Shown here: piece by piece, positions 35,508 through 38,070 of the stretch
How the letters are laid out: every line of letters starts with the position of its first letter
How positions within the stretch are numbered: the first letter of the stretch is position 1
Origin: Mycobacterium sp. E1214
GTDB taxonomy: Bacteria; Actinomycetota; Actinomycetes; Mycobacteriales; Mycobacteriaceae
Length of the DNA stretch: 38,070 bases
Reading direction: 5' to 3'
NCBI RefSeq assembly: GCF_001666755.1
Contig: NZ_LZJC01000014.1
Coordinates: 1-38,070, forward strand
Made by a program: the position numbers and the translations under genes
Notes under the pieces: model-generated
What the model saw: the letters and a program-made list of their open reading frames with translations, nothing else
What the model was told of the DNA's origin: nothing
The model's database searches: none

Positions 35508-37064
35508 TCAGCACTTCGCGCCGCTCGGCGGCGTGTCGCCGCCGATCAGGTAGGCCGTGACGTAGTTGTCGATGCAGCTGTCGCCCTGGAACACCACGGT
35601 GTGTTGGGTGCCGTCGAAGGTGAGCAGCGAGCTGCGCAGCTGGCTGGCCAGGTCGACTCCCGCCTTGTACGGCGTCGCGGGGTCGTGCGTGGTCGACACC
35701 ACGACCGTCGGGGCCAGCCCGGGCGCGGAGATGCTGTGCGGCTTGCTGGTCGCCGGCACCGGCCAGAACGCGCAGGTGCCCAGGGGCGCGTCACCGGTGA
35801 ACTGCCCGTAGCTCATGAAGGGCGCGATCTCCCGCGAGCGGCGGTCCTCGTCGATCACCTTGGCGCGGTCGGTGATCGCCGGCTGGTCGACGCAGTTGAT
35901 CGCCACCCGAGCGTCGGTCGCGTTGGTGTAGTGCCCGTGCGAGTCGCGCCGCATGTACATGTCGGCCAGCGCCAACAGGGTGTCGCCGTGGTGCTCGGTC
36001 AGCTCGGTCAGGCCGTCGGTCAGATGGCGCCACAGCCCCGGGGAGTACAGCGCCATGATGGTGCCGACGATCGCGTCGCTGTAGCTGAGCCCTCGGGGGT
36101 CGTTGGTCGGCGTCGGCCGGCCGACCATCGGGTTGTTCGGGTCGACCATCGGGTCGACCAGGCTGTGGTAGACGTCGACGGCCTTGGCGGGGTCGGTGCC
36201 CAGCGGGCAGGTCGGCTGCTTGGCGCAGTCGGCGGCGTAGTCGTTGAACGCATCCTGAAAACCCTTGGCCTGCCGCAGGTCCGCCTCGATCGGGTCGGCG
36301 TTGGGGTCGACGGCGCCGTCGAGGATCATCGCCCGGACGTGCTGCGGGTAGGCCTCGGCGTACGCCGAGCCGATCCGGGTCCCGTAGGAGTAACCCAGGT
36401 AGGTCAGCTTGTCGTCGCCCAGCGCCGCCCGGATGCTGTCGAGGTCGCGCGCGACGTTGACGGTGCCGATGTTGGCCAGGAAGCTTTTGCCCATCTTGTC
36501 CACGCAGCGGCCGACGAACTGCTTGGTCTCGTCCTCCATGTGCGCGACGCCCGCCGGGCTGTAGTCGACGTTGGGTTCGGTCCGCAGCCGGTCGTTGTCG
36601 GCGTCGGAGTTGCACCAGACGGCCGGGCGCGACAGCCCGACCCCGCGCGGGTCGAACCCGACCAGGTCGAACCGCTCGCGGACCCGTTTCGGCAACGACT
36701 GCACGACGCTCACGGCGGCTTCCAGGCCGGACTCGCCGGGGCCGCCCGGGTTGATCACCAGCGAACCGATCTTGTCGCCGGTCGCCGGGAACCGGATCAT
36801 CGCCAGCGTCGCCACGTCACCGTCGCGGTGGTCGTAGTCGACGGGCACGGCCAGGCGCCCGCACATGGCGCCGGGCGGGATCTTGGCCTTGGGGTTGTTC
36901 GTCCGGCACGGAGTCCACTCCACGGCCTGGCCCAGCTTCGGCCCGGCCATCACGGCGCGGCCGACGACGACGCGAAGGCACCCCGCCAGCAGCAGCGCGA
37001 CGCCGGCGATCGCGGTCGAGATCAGCAACGTGCGCGCGACCGTGTCGCGACGAGGAAGCCCCAT
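35508..37064 (-). CDS. caeA: Cell-envelope serine protease/carboxylesterase (CaeA, Hip1)
   Basis: A 518-residue lipoprotein hydrolase. Lipobox LLAGC places lipidated Cys29 after a hydrophobic signal. INPGGPGESG is the oxyanion segment. The catalytic triad is Ser226 (LGYSYGTRIG), Asp461 (STTHDPATPY) and His488 (DGTQHTVVF), matching Ser228/Asp463/His490 of M. tuberculosis CaeA with a two-residue offset. In M. tuberculosis this protein (Rv2224c, Hip1) cleaves GroEL2 and alters envelope and innate responses; the same role here is inferred. ATG 37064. The paralogue follows downstream. About a third to a half of residues look identical by eye. Confidence 0.95.
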   Translation of the reverse strand: MGLPRRDTVARTLLISTAIAGVALLLAGCLRVVVGRAVMAGPKLGQAVEWTPCRTNNPKAKIPPGAMCGRLAVPVDYDHRDGDVATLAMIRFPATGDKIGSLVINPGGPGESGLEAAVSVVQSLPKRVRERFDLVGFDPRGVGLSRPAVWCNSDADNDRLRTEPNVDYSPAGVAHMEDETKQFVGRCVDKMGKSFLANIGTVNVARDLDSIRAALGDDKLTYLGYSYGTRIGSAYAEAYPQHVRAMILDGAVDPNADPIEADLRQAKGFQDAFNDYAADCAKQPTCPLGTDPAKAVDVYHSLVDPMVDPNNPMVGRPTPTNDPRGLSYSDAIVGTIMALYSPGLWRHLTDGLTELTEHHGDTLLALADMYMRRDSHGHYTNATDARVAINCVDQPAITDRAKVIDEDRRSREIAPFMSYGQFTGDAPLGTCAFWPVPATSKPHSISAPGLAPTVVVSTTHDPATPYKAGVDLASQLRSSLLTFDGTQHTVVFQGDSCIDNYVTAYLIGGDTPPSGAKC

Positions 37065-37121
37065 GCCAACACATGCTGCCAGAGGAAACCTGAGATCATG
37101 ATGAGCGGCGCCGCCGCCCGG

Positions 37122-38070
37122 CTACCGCGTCACCGCCAGCAGCTCTTCCATCCCCACCGCGAATTCTTCGGCCAATTCCCAAAGATCGGGCACCAAATCC
37201 GGGCACGAGACGAGCCCGATGTCCAACTTGCCCTGCAACGACATCGCGGTGATGTTGAGCCCCGAGCCGTGGAATATCGGGCCCAGCGGATACATCGCCT
37301 TCACCTCGCAACCCAGCATGTACAGCGGGACCTGCGGGCCCGGCACGTTGGACACCACCAGGTTGTGCACCGGCAGGCTGTCGGTGAAGCGGGTTCTGGC
37401 GTAGAGCCGCATCGCGATGCCGAAGACGGCCGGCGCGGCGAACTGCGACCAGTCCTGCAGCAGCGACGCGCCGATCGCCGAACTGTGTTCCTTGGCAACG
37501 GCGTTCGCCTCCGCGATGGCCTGCAACCGCTGCGCCGGGTCGGCGATCTCGGTGTGCAGGCTGGCGAACATGGCCGACACCTGGTTGCGGCCCGGCCGGT
37601 CGGATTTGCCGTGCACCGACACCGGGACCGAGGCCACCAGGGACGAGCTCGGTAACGCGTGGCGTTCGAGCAGGTATTGGCGCAGCGCGCCGGAAACCAG
37701 GGCCATCACGACGTCGTTGACTTTGACGCCGAAATGGTCCTTCACCGTTTTGACGTCCTGCAATTCCAATTCGGCGTACGCGACATTGCGGCGGTCGGTG
37801 ATCTTGGCGTTGAACGCGGTGGGCGGCGCCGCGAACGGGCGGGCCATGGTCAGCCCGTCGCGCGCCCGCCGCAGCGTCGCGAACACCGAGGAGACCGTGT
37901 CGGGCACCACGCTGGCCAGGTGCAGCGGCCGCCTCGCGAACCGGACCAGCCCGCCGGCGGCGATCTGCCACCCGCTGCCGCCGCCCACACCGCCGGCCGG
38001 GTCGCCGTGATGACCAAGGTGCACCACGCCGGGGTCGACGGCGTCACCGGCGCCAGCCTCATGTCCAGGC
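37122..38070 (-). CDS. WS/DGAT (diacylglycerol/wax ester O-acyltransferase) C-terminal part, disrupted at the right edge
   Basis: On the minus strand about 290 residues match the C-terminal part of mycobacterial WS/DGAT (triacylglycerol synthase) proteins, usually about 460 residues. Segments seen include GGLVRFARRPLHL, LELQDVKTVKDHFGVKVNDVVMAL, VPVSVHGKSDRPGRNQVSAMF, LLQDWSQFAAPAVFG, VHNLVVSNVPGPQVPLYMLG and GPIFHGSGLNITAMS (the PLW-like/ND motifs). The frame stays open to the edge. Upstream of about 37,990, however, it reads unrelated PGHEAGAGDAVDPGVVHLGHHG instead of the expected HHxxxDG region, which appears on the opposite strand (next entry). The gene is therefore broken in this sequence, biologically or by assembly. 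Confidence 0.75.
   Translation of the reverse strand, partial: PGHEAGAGDAVDPGVVHLGHHGDPAGGVGGGSGWQIAAGGLVRFARRPLHLASVVPDTVSSVFATLRRARDGLTMARPFAAPPTAFNAKITDRRNVAYAELELQDVKTVKDHFGVKVNDVVMALVSGALRQYLLERHALPSSSLVASVPVSVHGKSDRPGRNQVSAMFASLHTEIADPAQRLQAIAEANAVAKEHSSAIGASLLQDWSQFAAPAVFGIAMRLYARTRFTDSLPVHNLVVSNVPGPQVPLYMLGCEVKAMYPLGPIFHGSGLNITAMSLQGKLDIGLVSCPDLVPDLWELAEEFAVGMEELLAVTR
37992..38070 (+). pseudogene. WS/DGAT active-site fragment in inverted orientation
   Basis: The plus strand encodes AGRVAVMTKVHHAGVDGVTG and on to the edge, with HHAGVDG at 38022-38042. This is the HHxxxDG acyltransferase motif in its usual context (V-M-x-K-V-H-H). In an intact gene it should lie about 30 residues upstream of GGSGWQIAAGGL, on the same strand as the neighbouring minus-strand part. 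It is instead in opposite orientation, meeting it near 37,990. Confidence 0.65.

Noticed and set aside
35601..37655. Plus-strand open frame of about 684 codons
   Set aside because: Antisense to caeA and the WS/DGAT fragment; composition typical of a GC-rich shadow frame.

Overview
The window is high-GC, densely packed mycobacterial chromosome. Gene content and order follow the Mycobacterium tuberculosis stretch from mmpS3 (Rv2198c) to caeA (Rv2224c). The differences from that layout (recalled from memory, not searched) point to a slow grower near the M. avium complex. Almost all of it is core metabolism, with no phage, IS element, tRNA, rRNA or CRISPR array.

Layout. 1-2147 (minus): the start of mmpS3, then ctaF and ctaC (cytochrome c oxidase subunits IV and II). 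2316-7892: asnB, adenosine kinase, a one-pass membrane protein, an A-type Fe-S carrier and a glycerate kinase. 8084-11150 (plus): a DUF3043 membrane protein, then cobU-cobT-cobS for late cobalamin assembly. 11178-13473 (minus): ilvE and gcvT. 13524-15071: pepB. 15075-17149 (minus): a translationally coupled FAD oxidoreductase/SRPBCC pair, where M. tuberculosis carries ephD. 17261-17605: a small two-pass membrane protein. 18047-22509 (plus): the lipoate block, dlaT, a TIGR01777 epimerase, lipB and lipA. 22556-23747: DUF4191 and RDD membrane proteins. 23994-32868: the glutamine synthetase block, glnA1, glnE and glnA2. Inside it lie a GAF-ANTAR regulator, a lipoprotein, an LLM oxidoreductase and a hotdog thioesterase, which I do not recall between glnA1 and glnE in M. 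tuberculosis. 32982-37064: a secreted DUF732 protein, a proline-rich secreted protein and the tandem peptidases Rv2223c-like and CaeA. 37122-38070: part of a WS/DGAT acyltransferase gene.

How the genes fit together. LipB and LipA make the lipoyl groups carried by DlaT, whose gene lies just upstream. GlnE adenylylates GlnA1, which keeps the target Tyr406; GlnA2 has no tyrosine at the equivalent place. Candidate GlnR sites (AC-N9-AC) precede both glnA1 and glnA2. CobU, CobT and CobS act successively in nucleotide-loop assembly and their genes overlap by 4 bp.

Main non-routine observations. (1) At the right edge the C-terminal part of a WS/DGAT is on the minus strand, but its HHxxxDG active-site segment is on the plus strand, meeting near 37,990. 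This means an inversion breakpoint or a fold-back assembly error at a contig end. (2) Many genes have a TANNNT hexamer 6-8 nt before the start codon, the mark of leaderless mycobacterial mRNAs. This resolves the starts of pepB and glnE and predicts a separate lipA promoter inside lipB. (3) glnE heads a tightly coupled four-gene unit with thioesterase, LLM oxidoreductase and lipoprotein genes. I see no clearly new defence or mobile system.
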